DNA from: Diphasiastrum complanatum
Lineage: Eukaryota; Streptophyta; Lycopodiopsida; Lycopodiales; Lycopodiaceae
DNA: 64,000 nt
NCBI GenBank assembly: GCA_029204225.1
Contig: CM055111.1
Location: 30,595,464 to 30,659,463, forward strand
Direction: 5' to 3'
This document shows, piece after piece, positions 55,699 to 64,000 of this stretch; within the stretch, counting starts at the first letter, position 1, and the number at the start of each line of letters is the position of its first letter. The translations under genes and the position numbers were made by a program. A model generated the notes under the pieces. It did not search any database. It saw only the letters and a program-made list of their open reading frames with translations, and was not told the origin of the DNA.

Positions 55699-56351
55699 TG
55701 TGAAAAATTGTCAACTAGTAGTATTTTCCTAACTTGAGATTTTGTAGGCCTATGGCCAAATAAAAGTTAGAGATAGGTTCATACATGTATGTAGAGGCCC
55801 AAAGTATGTGTACACTACTTTTGAGGTCACATTAATTAGAGGAGGTCGAGTGTGGAGCTCTTCTATTGGCTCATAATTTGGTGCATTCCTATTTGACCAA
55901 ATTTCTAGGTAGATGGGTGAATCCTATTGGACCCCAATTTTAGCCTATCATAAGACAAGTGGCCAAGAGGCACTATGGCTGCTATAAATAGCCATCTCCA
56001 CGAGTATGTACACATCTCATTTTCATTCTATTGAATGAATGTTATGCTCTTTGAAGATCCATCTTCTTCTCTCTCACTTTTTTGTTCATATCTTGCATTC
56101 TAGCCACTAGAATTGTGATTTCTTTGTTGCTATGGCTTCACACGTGTGAAATGCAGGTTGTAGGCTCTGAAGTACGGACAGGGACAGCAAGTTTCTGTTT
56201 GTGGAAGCTTATGATCAGATCTTGATGTTTAGTTGATGTTTAGTATGCTTAACATCACAATTTCTATCATTTTTTCAATCTAGATGTGCATAACTTCCAT
56301 GGCCAAGATCTTTATGAAACTTTAGCATCTTTTGGATCTGAGTTTTTCACA
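55699..56351 (+). repeat. 5' LTR of the intact Copia element
   Basis: TGTGAAAAATTG to GAGTTTTTCACA, 653 bp. A TATA box (TATAAATA, 55983-55990) gives the likely promoter; transcription would start about 30 bp downstream. Identical by eye to 60907-61559 and about four bases different from 14206-14858. Confidence 0.97.
55983..55990 (+). promoter_or_regulatory. TATA box in the 5' LTR
   Basis: TATAAATA in GCTATAAATAGCC, 285 bases into the LTR. It is the only clear TATA sequence in the LTR and fits a U3 promoter. Confidence 0.7.
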
Positions 56352-56363
56352 TGGTATCAGAGC
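56352..56363 (+). other. Primer binding site, perfect initiator-Met type
   Basis: TGGTATCAGAGC begins at the base after the LTR's terminal CA. It would pair with the 3' end of the initiator Met tRNA to prime minus-strand DNA. Confidence 0.96.
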
Positions 56364-56960
56364 ATTAGGCGGCCAAATGTGCAGGTTTTGCCAGATTTAG
56401 AAGAGATTTGTGGGCGAGTTTGCTTTTGTAGCATTCCAATCAAGTTTCTAGCTAAAAATCTTGTTGATTTATGTGTAGAAATTGGATCTTTGTGATCAAA
56501 ACATCATTTGTATGCATTTCAATTGAAGTAGGGCGAATTCCCTCTGTACTTATCAGAATAAGGAGACAAAAATTGTTTTGGAAAGAGGGAGATGCAAGAT
56601 CCAACAAGATCCTATTAGTTTTCCATTCTAGCATATAGTTTTTTGATTCAATTTCTTGCTTCTTCATGTCAAAAACTTCAAATTTGATGTAACCCTCTGA
56701 TTTTCAGTTTGCTGAATGATTCAAGAGTGTATTTCAATCTTAGGAGTGAGGGAAAAGCAAGTATATTGAGGTTTGGTCTTGGTTTGATCAAGAAATCATA
56801 AAACTAGTGGCTAAAATTGAGGAAAAAGTGAGGAAAAGAGAGAAAAAGTAAGGTTTTAGGTTCCAAATCTTTGTGATTTCTTCTTGTGTTTCATTTGTTG
56901 ATTCAAGAGAGTGCTTAGTGCATTGGAACAGGTCAAAGATCAGAGATCAATCATTGCAAC
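56364..56960 (+). other. Leader of the intact Copia element
   Basis: Non-coding, about 600 bases between primer site and the gag ATG. No strong structure was noticed by eye. Confidence 0.7.
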
Positions 56961-59900
56961 ATGGCTACAAATGGAGGCTACATGTTGGAAAGCAATGATA
57001 GGCTTACCTCCCTCAACTATTCTACTTGGAAAGTAAGGATGGAGTCTTTGCTTGAGATGAATGAGTTGATGGATATTGTTGTAGGTGTGGAGGAGAGACC
57101 TTTGGCACCTCAAGAACAATTGAGGTATGACAAGAGGGCAAAGAAAGCCCTTCACATGATCAAGATGAATGTGACAAATGAGCTTATCAAAGAGGTTGGT
57201 AAGTGCACATCATCTAGTGAAGCTTGGGAAGCCTTGAAGAAGGTTTATGAATCCAAGTCTACTTCTAGAGTGTTGACTTTAAGAAGGCAAATCTTTTCTT
57301 GTATGCAAAAGAAGAGTGAGAGTGGACATGCTTTTGTTTTGAGAGTTAAAGCATTGAATGATGAGTTAGCATGCATTAATGATGGCATAAATAATGAGGA
57401 GCTTGTTCAAGTGATTCTCAATGGCTTGTTGGATGATCATGCTAATCTTGTTCAAAGTTATGCTATCCAAAAATGTTTACCAAGTGTTGGAGACTTGCAA
57501 GAGGTCTTGTTGGCTGAAGAATTCAGGTTGCAAGCAAGAGTGGGAGCATCTTCTACATCTCAAGGAGGAGAAGAGGAGGCAATGTTCTCTAAAGGCAAGT
57601 TCAAGGGCAAAGGTAAAAGCAATTGGTCTAAAGGGCAAGACCAAGGTGAGCACTCTACTTTTGGCAAAAAGAAGGATAGATCTAAGCTAAAATGTTTCTA
57701 TTGTGGAGTCAAAGGGCATTTTGCTAGTGATTGTTTTAAGAAAAAGAGGGATCAAGGGGAAAAGCAAACCAATCTAACTATTGATGAGGGTGGGGATGAG
57801 CTTCTTTCAAATGATGCTTTTGTTATGTCATCTTGCTTGTTGGCTAATCATGGAGACATTGATCCTTGGTGGATTGATAGTGGAGCCACTTCTCATATGA
57901 CATATCATAAAGAGTATTTTTCATCTTTAATGGCATTTGATGGTGATAGGAAGGTAATCTATACCGCAAATGATGGTGAGTGTGCAATCAAGGGGATTGG
58001 CACAATTCCTATTTCACTTTCTACAAATAGGAATATAGAATTGAAAGATGTTTTGCTCATTCCATCCATTACCAAGAACTTACTTAGTGTAAGCCAAATG
58101 CTTGACAAAGGATTCAAAGTTGAGTTTGATGGTGATGCTTGCTTGATCAAAAAGGGGTGTAGTATCATTGCAAAAGGGAAAAGGCAAGGGAAATTGTTCA
58201 AGCTTGATGCATGTGTTGTTGCTAACCAAGTTGGATGCATGGCAAATGAACAAATGTCAATTCAAGAGGTATGGCATAAAAGGATGGGACATCTCAACTA
58301 CAAGGCCTTGGAGGTAATAGCCAAAAAGGAGGTAGTAAGGGGACTTCCCAAGTCTCTTACTTGCTTGAATCATGTTTGTGAAGAATGTGCTTTGTCTAAA
58401 TCACATAGATTGCCATATACTAGATCTATATCTAGATCTAAGATGCCTTTTTCTCTCTTGCATTCGGATATTCATGGTGTTACTACAATTAGCAATGGAG
58501 GTGCTAAGATGTATGTAACTTTCATTGATGATTTTAGTAGATTTTGTTGGGTTTATCTACTAAAGAGCAAGGATGAGGTGTTTGATGTGTTTGTCAAGTT
58601 CAAAGTTGCTATTGAGACTCAATTTACAACCAAAATCAAATGCTTGAGGAGCGACAATGGTGGTGAATACATTTCTAACAAATTCAAAGCCTTTTGCGAT
58701 GAGCATGGGATCAAGAGGGAGTACACATGTCCAAGAACACCACAACAAAATGGAGTGGCCGAGAGGAAGAATAGAACCTTGTGTGAGAGTGCAAAGGCAA
58801 TGAGATTGAATGCTAATCTTCCTAAACCTTTTTGGAGTGATGCTTTGTTGTGTGCAAATTTCCTATGCAATAGATGGCCAAGTGTTGTATTGGAAGGAAA
58901 AACCCCTTTTGAAGCTTTGTTTGGTATGAAGCCTAATGTCAAGTTTCTAAGAACTTTTGGATGCATTTGCTACTTCAACATTACTCTTGATGATAGAACT
59001 AAGGAGGATCCATCTTCAAGAAAGGGCATTTTTGTTGGTTATAGTGAAGTAAGCAAAGCATATAGGATTTATGTTCCTTCAATCAAGAAAGTGTTCACAA
59101 GTAGGGATGTCATTTTTGATGAAAGTAACATTCCAAAAGTTGTTTCAAGTGATGATGGTGTTGTTGCAACTAATGTGCTTGATGACAATGGAGTTGATGA
59201 CACATTGGATGTGGATGTTGAAGAAGCCTCTTCAAGTCAAATTCCAAGGAGAACTCCAAGGCATAAAGTGAAACCCTCAAGGCTCACTTATGATGGCAAA
59301 GGTAAGCAAGTGGTGGATGGATCCAACTATGCTTTCCTAACTTCTTTTGATGTACCTTCATGTGTAGATGAAGCAAGGCAAAAAGAGGAATGGATCCAAG
59401 CAATGGATCTTGAGTTTGAAGCACTTATGAAGAACAACACATGGAGATTGGTGGAGCTTCCAAAGGGCAAAAGTGCAATTGGATGCAAATGGATCTTCAA
59501 GGTAAAGACAAATCAAGATGGATCTATCAACAAGTTGAAGGCAAGGTTGGTGGCTAAAGGTTATGCTCAAGAGCATGGCATTGACTATGAGGAAACCTTT
59601 GCACCCGTGGCAAAGATGGTGAGCATAAGAGTAATCATTTCCCTTGCAACTCTTTATGGATGGGATCTTTGGCAATTAGACATTTCTAATGCTTTCTTGA
59701 ATGGTGATCTTGAAGAGGAAGTCTACATGGAGCAACCCGAGAGCTATGTTTCTCATAGCAAGCCTAATCATGTGTGTTTTCTACAAAAAAGTTTGTATGG
59801 TCTTAAGCAAGCACCAAGGAGTTGGTATGCTAGGCTTAACTCTTTTCTACTTTCTCAAAACTTCACTATGAGTGAGTATGATCATTCACTTTACTTTAGA

Positions 59901-60911
59901 ATTAGTGCTAATGATGTTACAATCCTTCTAATTTATGTGGATGACATTATTTTAAGTGGAGGGAACAAGGAAGATATAGAAGATATCAAGAAAGCACTAA
60001 AAAAGGAATTTGAAGTGCATGATCTTGGTCTTTTGAGCTATATCTTAGGAATAGAAGTAATTAGAACTTCTCAAATCACTTTTATTTCACAAGAGAAGTA
60101 TGCTATTTCTATTCTCAATAGATTTCATATGGTAGATGCAAATCCTATTGATACACCTATGGAATCACATGTAAAGCTAACTATAAGAGGTAATGAAAGA
60201 TCCTTCGAGGACATTACTCTCTATAGGAAGCTAATAGGTTCTCTTATATATCTAACCATCACAAGACCTGATTTATCTTATTGTGTTGGTAGATTAAGCC
60301 AATTCATGCAAGATCCTAGCATAGAACATTGGAAACTAGGAAAGAGGATCTTGAGATACATCTCGGGAACAAAAGATTTTGGCATTGTTTATAGAGGCTC
60401 ATCACCTAACTTATTTGGTTTTTCAGATTCAGATTTTGCAGGAGACCTTATGGATAGAAAATCCATAAATGCACATGCTATTTTCATAGGTGATGGAGCT
60501 ATCTCATGGATGTCGAAGAAACAAGCAACTATATCACTTTCTTCTAGTGAGGCCGAGTACAAAGCTTTGACATCATGCACAAAGGAGATGGTGTGGATCA
60601 AGAGGATGATTATGGAGCTTCATTTGCTGGATTTTTCAGAGAGTCCAATCATCTTTTGTGACAACCTTTCAGCCCAAAGTCTAGCAAGCAATCCGGTTTT
60701 CCATGCAAGGAGCAAACATATCGAGGTGGCTTACCATTTTGTGAGAGAACAAGTGTTGGCAAAAGAGATCAAGCTTGAACATGTCCCATCAAAGGAATGT
60801 GTGGCTGATATCTTTACCAAAGCATTGGGAAAGGACTTATTTTTCAAGCATAGAACAAGTCTTGGTGTACTTTCTAAATCTATGCTAAAACTAGTTGAAG
60901 AGGGAGTGTGA
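56961..60911 (+). CDS. Copia gag-pol polyprotein, 1316 aa, intact
   Basis: Makes capsid and all enzymes for retrotransposition. Gag: residues 1-270, with LTSLNYSTWKVRMESLLEMN near 16 and a CCHC knuckle at 245-258 (CFYCGVKGHFASDC). Protease: D306-S-G in WWIDSGATSHM. Integrase: zinc region about 436-490 (MGHLNYKAL ... CEECALSKSH), catalytic D503, D565 and E601, so D-61-D-35-E spacing. RT: TWRLVELPKGKSAIGCKWIF near 825, active site YVDD at 992-995. RNase H: about 1150-1290 (FGFSDSDFAGD, SSSEAEYKAL, FCDNLSAQSLASNPVFHARS, ECVADIFTKALGK). Length and single frame are usual for plant Copia. The start is the first ATG after the leader and precedes a typical gag N-terminus. The last codons read through the polypurine tract and the TGA (60909-60911) lies inside the 3' LTR. 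Confidence 0.97.
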   Translation: MATNGGYMLESNDRLTSLNYSTWKVRMESLLEMNELMDIVVGVEERPLAPQEQLRYDKRAKKALHMIKMNVTNELIKEVGKCTSSSEAWEALKKVYESKSTSRVLTLRRQIFSCMQKKSESGHAFVLRVKALNDELACINDGINNEELVQVILNGLLDDHANLVQSYAIQKCLPSVGDLQEVLLAEEFRLQARVGASSTSQGGEEEAMFSKGKFKGKGKSNWSKGQDQGEHSTFGKKKDRSKLKCFYCGVKGHFASDCFKKKRDQGEKQTNLTIDEGGDELLSNDAFVMSSCLLANHGDIDPWWIDSGATSHMTYHKEYFSSLMAFDGDRKVIYTANDGECAIKGIGTIPISLSTNRNIELKDVLLIPSITKNLLSVSQMLDKGFKVEFDGDACLIKKGCSIIAKGKRQGKLFKLDACVVANQVGCMANEQMSIQEVWHKRMGHLNYKALEVIAKKEVVRGLPKSLTCLNHVCEECALSKSHRLPYTRSISRSKMPFSLLHSDIHGVTTISNGGAKMYVTFIDDFSRFCWVYLLKSKDEVFDVFVKFKVAIETQFTTKIKCLRSDNGGEYISNKFKAFCDEHGIKREYTCPRTPQQNGVAERKNRTLCESAKAMRLNANLPKPFWSDALLCANFLCNRWPSVVLEGKTPFEALFGMKPNVKFLRTFGCICYFNITLDDRTKEDPSSRKGIFVGYSEVSKAYRIYVPSIKKVFTSRDVIFDESNIPKVVSSDDGVVATNVLDDNGVDDTLDVDVEEASSSQIPRRTPRHKVKPSRLTYDGKGKQVVDGSNYAFLTSFDVPSCVDEARQKEEWIQAMDLEFEALMKNNTWRLVELPKGKSAIGCKWIFKVKTNQDGSINKLKARLVAKGYAQEHGIDYEETFAPVAKMVSIRVIISLATLYGWDLWQLDISNAFLNGDLEEEVYMEQPESYVSHSKPNHVCFLQKSLYGLKQAPRSWYARLNSFLLSQNFTMSEYDHSLYFRISANDVTILLIYVDDIILSGGNKEDIEDIKKALKKEFEVHDLGLLSYILGIEVIRTSQITFISQEKYAISILNRFHMVDANPIDTPMESHVKLTIRGNERSFEDITLYRKLIGSLIYLTITRPDLSYCVGRLSQFMQDPSIEHWKLGKRILRYISGTKDFGIVYRGSSPNLFGFSDSDFAGDLMDRKSINAHAIFIGDGAISWMSKKQATISLSSSEAEYKALTSCTKEMVWIKRMIMELHLLDFSESPIIFCDNLSAQSLASNPVFHARSKHIEVAYHFVREQVLAKEIKLEHVPSKECVADIFTKALGKDLFFKHRTSLGVLSKSMLKLVEEGV
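60897..60906 (+). other. Polypurine tract
   Basis: GAAGAGGGAG lies directly before the 3' LTR and primes plus-strand DNA. It also encodes the end of pol (the EEG of VEEGV). Confidence 0.93.
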
Positions 60912-61559
60912 AAAATTGTCAACTAGTAGTATTTTCCTAACTTGAGATTTTGTAGGCCTATGGCCAAATAAAAGTTAGAGATAGGTTCATACATGTATGT
61001 AGAGGCCCAAAGTATGTGTACACTACTTTTGAGGTCACATTAATTAGAGGAGGTCGAGTGTGGAGCTCTTCTATTGGCTCATAATTTGGTGCATTCCTAT
61101 TTGACCAAATTTCTAGGTAGATGGGTGAATCCTATTGGACCCCAATTTTAGCCTATCATAAGACAAGTGGCCAAGAGGCACTATGGCTGCTATAAATAGC
61201 CATCTCCACGAGTATGTACACATCTCATTTTCATTCTATTGAATGAATGTTATGCTCTTTGAAGATCCATCTTCTTCTCTCTCACTTTTTTGTTCATATC
61301 TTGCATTCTAGCCACTAGAATTGTGATTTCTTTGTTGCTATGGCTTCACACGTGTGAAATGCAGGTTGTAGGCTCTGAAGTACGGACAGGGACAGCAAGT
61401 TTCTGTTTGTGGAAGCTTATGATCAGATCTTGATGTTTAGTTGATGTTTAGTATGCTTAACATCACAATTTCTATCATTTTTTCAATCTAGATGTGCATA
61501 ACTTCCATGGCCAAGATCTTTATGAAACTTTAGCATCTTTTGGATCTGAGTTTTTCACA
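60907..61559 (+). repeat. 3' LTR of the intact Copia element
   Basis: 653 bp, no difference from the 5' LTR noticed on reading. The first five bases contain the final codon end and stop codon of gag-pol. Confidence 0.97.
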
Positions 61560-61565
61560 AAAAGT

Positions 61566-61920
61566 TACAACAAATTGATAAGATTTGTTTGTGATTATAA
61601 TTTTGTATAATCCACGATTGATTATACATATGATTGTATAACTTTTGAACAAACCTATGGGATTGACTACACTGAGACATGTAGTCTAGTCGTAAGACTT
61701 CAGTCAATTCGATCTTTATTCGCCTTCGCAGCTGCCGAAATCTGGACGTACATTAGATGGATGTTCATGCAGACTTTTTGAATGGACATATACAAGAAGA
61801 TATCTATATCTATCAACTTGAAGGTTACGTCCTTCAAGGCCAAGAACACAAAGTATGTAAGCTGTAGAAAGCTCTCTACGGGCTAAAGCAAGCTCCAAGG
61901 GCCCGGTTTGATAGAATCAG
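61566..61920 (+). pseudogene. Copia reverse transcriptase fragment
   Basis: The plus strand reads IDYTETCSLVVRLQSIRSLF, then with a shift DVHADFLNGHIQEDIYIYQL, EGYVLQGQEHKVCKL, a stop, and KALYGLKQAPRARFDRIS. It breaks off at 61920 and the sequence continues with gag end and protease. The same RT segment recurs at 62852-62942. Confidence 0.82.
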
Positions 61921-62851
61921 TAAGAAGGAAAAGCTTATCCATGTCGAATTTGAAAACAGTCACTCTTTATTCGAATAAGCAGCAACTCTAGAAGAAGAAA
62001 TCTTTGACGGACAAGAAGACAAAAGCTAAGCAAACTGAGTGTTCAAGCATAACGAAGCAAAGAAGAAGATGCAGTAGGATGGAGGATCTGATTCTGCCAA
62101 AACCTCTCTCGAAAAACCAACACTGCTAATGATACAAGACAAACCCATTAGAGATGCATTGGATTGGTATCTCAATTATGGTGCTTCTTAGCACATGACT
62201 TCATGTAAGTCCTTATTTGAAGACCTCACACCAGCAGATTTGAAGTATGTCTACTTCGGTGACTCAAGTACACTACAAATTGAAGGCAAAGGATCTATTT
62301 TGTCTTCATCTTCAAAATGGTAAATTGACCTTGCTCAGGGATGTACTATATGTACCCAAACTGACCAAAAAATTATTGTTAGTAAGCAAGCTCACTGATC
62401 AGAAACTGCAGAGCCTTGTTCAATTCGAAGCAATGTACCATTTTGGACAAGAATGATAAAAAAATCTTCTCTGGAAATAGAGAAGGTAATTTGTACATTC
62501 TGGGTCACGAATATGCACTTTATACTAATGTGAGTACTTTAAATGCCCAATTATGGCATCAAAGATTAGGACACTTAAACATGAGATTGATCTTGTATAT
62601 TCATCATAATAGCATGGTCAAGGATTTAAACTTAAATGCTGCCTCTACTGACATTTGACATGTCTGTGAGATGTGCCTACTAGGCAAACAACCTAGATCA
62701 AGATTCTCAAAGGGACAAGCCACTAGCTAAGTCCATTTTAGAATTGATACATAGTGATCTGTGTGGCCCTATGAGTACTCCCTCTAGGTTCAACACTATA
62801 TTTTATCACTTTTATCGATGATTATTCAAGATTTACCAGCATTATGCTCAT
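61921..62851 (+). pseudogene. Copia gag end, protease and GAG_pre-integrase
   Basis: A charged gag tail, then DALDWYLNYGAS and HMTSCKSLFEDLTPADLKYV: the protease motif W-Y-x-D-S-G-A has lost its catalytic Asp (N here) and has a stop where Ser/Cys is usual. YVPKLTKKLLLVSKLTDQKL follows, and NAQLWHQRLGHLNMRLILYI starts the integrase zinc region (MCLLGKQPRSRFSKGQ). The integrase core begins (HSDLCGPMSTPS, FITFIDDYSRF) but is cut near 62850, where RT follows. Dead. Confidence 0.82.
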
Positions 62852-64000
62852 TACCTTCAAGGCCAAGAACACAAAGTATGTAGGTTGCTGAAAGCTCTCT
62901 ATGGGCTAAAGCAATCTCCAAGGGCCTGGTTTGATAGAATCAATCGATTCTTGTTGCAGCATGACTTCATCCCGAACTCTGTTGACTGTAATGTTTATTT
63001 CAAACATAGAGGCTCAAACTATGTCATAATAAGCTCTATATGTTGATGACTCACTAATCATCAGTAATTCAAATCAGTTGCTTCATGAGACGAAGACACT
63101 TTTGTCGAAGGAATTTGAAATGACAGATTTAGGCCATGTGCACTACCTTCCGAGAATCAAGATAATTAGGGACAGAGCAAAGAGACGTATCACGTTAAGT
63201 CAAGAAAAGTATCTAACCAGTGTACTCTACAGGTATGGCGTGAAAACCTACAAGTCGATAGACTTGCCTATGGACCCATGATTCAAACTGTCAAAGGGTA
63301 TGCGCTCGAAAATTGATGCAGAGAAGAAAGAGATGTGCAAATACCCCTATCAGTCAATAGTCGGATCGATCACGTATGCCATGGACTGCACTAGACCTGA
63401 TCTAGCATTTACAATCAGCACATTGTCACAATTTATGTCAAATCTTGGCATACCTCACTGGAAAGCTCTACTCAAAGTACTAAAATACATTCAGGCCACT
63501 AAGCACTATGTTTTGTGTTATAATGGAAATACAGAGGATGCTTTGACATTACTTACTTATTCTGACTCTGATTGGGCTGGTAATGTAGGCACAAGAAAAT
63601 CCACATCTAATTATCTTTGCTTTCTAGCAGGAGGACCCATTTTGTGGAATAGTCGAAAGCAAAAATGTATTTCTTTGTCTTCCACAGAATCATAATATGT
63701 CGTAGCTACCTCTATAGTGAAGGAAATTATTTGGCTCAAAAGATTGCTTCAAGATCTTATGATCTCGCAAATCAGTCCAACTATACTCTATTGCGACAAT
63801 CAGAGTTGTATTGCTCTATTTCTGAACCCATGAACTCACTCTAGAACTAAACACATTGAAGTTCAATTTCATTTTCTTAGAGAGAAAGTTCAGAATAAGG
63901 ATGTCCAATGAGGTTACTGTCCTACTACCAATATGTTGGCTGATATCTTGACTAAGCCTTTGTCAAGAGAAAAGCATGTTGCATTATGTAGCTTGCTCAA
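62852..64000 (+). pseudogene. Copia reverse transcriptase and RNase H, runs off the window
   Basis: The plus strand gives KALYGLKQSPRAWFDRINRF, a damaged active-site region (the YVDD site near 63030-63050 is frame-broken), FEMTDLGHVHYLPRIKIIRD, CTRPDLAFTISTLSQFMSNL, YSDSDWAGNVGTRKSTSNYL and SLSSTES, then a stop at 63693-63695. It continues in frame with VVATSIVKEIIWLKRLLQDL, CDNQSCIALFLNP, and MLADILTKPLSREKHVALCS at the edge. Frameshifts at about 63040 and 63690. The 3' LTR is outside the window. Confidence 0.86.

Larger units (their letters stand above)
55699..61559 (+). mobile_element. Intact Ty1/Copia retrotransposon, 5861 bp
   Basis: Two LTRs of 653 bp in which I found no difference, a perfect primer site, a leader of about 600 bp, one uninterrupted gag-pol ORF of 1316 residues, and a polypurine tract touching the 3' LTR. 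Domain order gag-protease-integrase-RT-RNase H is Copia. AAAAG lies immediately left (55694-55698) and again at 61561-61565, one base beyond the LTR end, so the 5-bp target duplication is near-perfect with one extra A. All catalytic residues are present, so the copy is potentially active. Confidence 0.97.

Noticed and set aside
58619-58966. Minus-strand ORF of 115 codons
   Set aside because: Antisense shadow of the intact gag-pol; no independent support. The same applies to the other minus ORFs in 56961-60911.
1-64000. tRNA or rRNA genes
   Set aside because: None recognised. The tRNA-like sequences present are only 12-18 base primer sites at LTR ends.

Overview
The window reads as nuclear, repeat-rich, AT-rich DNA of a land plant. 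Several LTR retrotransposons carry the plant primer site TGGTATCAGAGC (initiator Met tRNA), and one Gypsy element carries a site matching the plant Asp tRNA 3' end. No tRNA, rRNA or convincing host gene was found. The species cannot be placed from the sequence; a non-flowering land plant is possible but unproven.

Almost everything is nested, broken LTR retrotransposon. 0-10.5 kb: tails and deletion derivatives of several Ty1/Copia families, mostly on the minus strand, plus a 5' LTR and leader of the gag-only family. 10.5-13.7 kb: AT-rich non-coding DNA with a (TG)n tract. 13.7-16.4 kb: a Copia integrase split by a solo LTR, a Gypsy chromovirus remnant and an LTR stub. 16.4-20.1 kb: a TR-GAG-like non-autonomous element (two LTRs, leader, zinc-knuckle gag, no pol). 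20.1-26.9 kb: two minus-strand Copia elements, the second split by a solo LTR. 27.4-29.7 kb: the 5' half of a Tat/Athila-like Gypsy with a hairpin-rich leader. 29.7-31.9 kb: a minus-strand Copia cut in its protease. 31.9-36.1 kb: a LARD-like element with no recognised protein. 36.1-42.6 kb: an orphan ORF and a minus-strand Gypsy gag-pol. 42.6-46 kb: mainly AT-rich spacer. 46-52.7 kb: Copia fragments, including a gag-RNase H fusion. 52.8-55.5 kb: a plus-strand Gypsy remnant. 55.7-61.56 kb: one intact Copia element with a 1316-residue gag-pol ORF and LTRs in which I saw no difference. 61.6-64 kb: a scrambled Copia running off the end.

The complete Copia element is the only one whose genes can work together as a unit: gag packages the RNA, protease cleaves the polyprotein, reverse transcriptase and RNase H make cDNA and integrase inserts it. 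A solo LTR at 14.2 kb is nearly identical to its LTR, so this family inserted recently more than once. The gag-only element, the LARD-like element and the structured leaders suggest parasitic elements mobilised in trans by Gypsy relatives of the kind seen at 37-42 kb and 53-55 kb. That link is inference.
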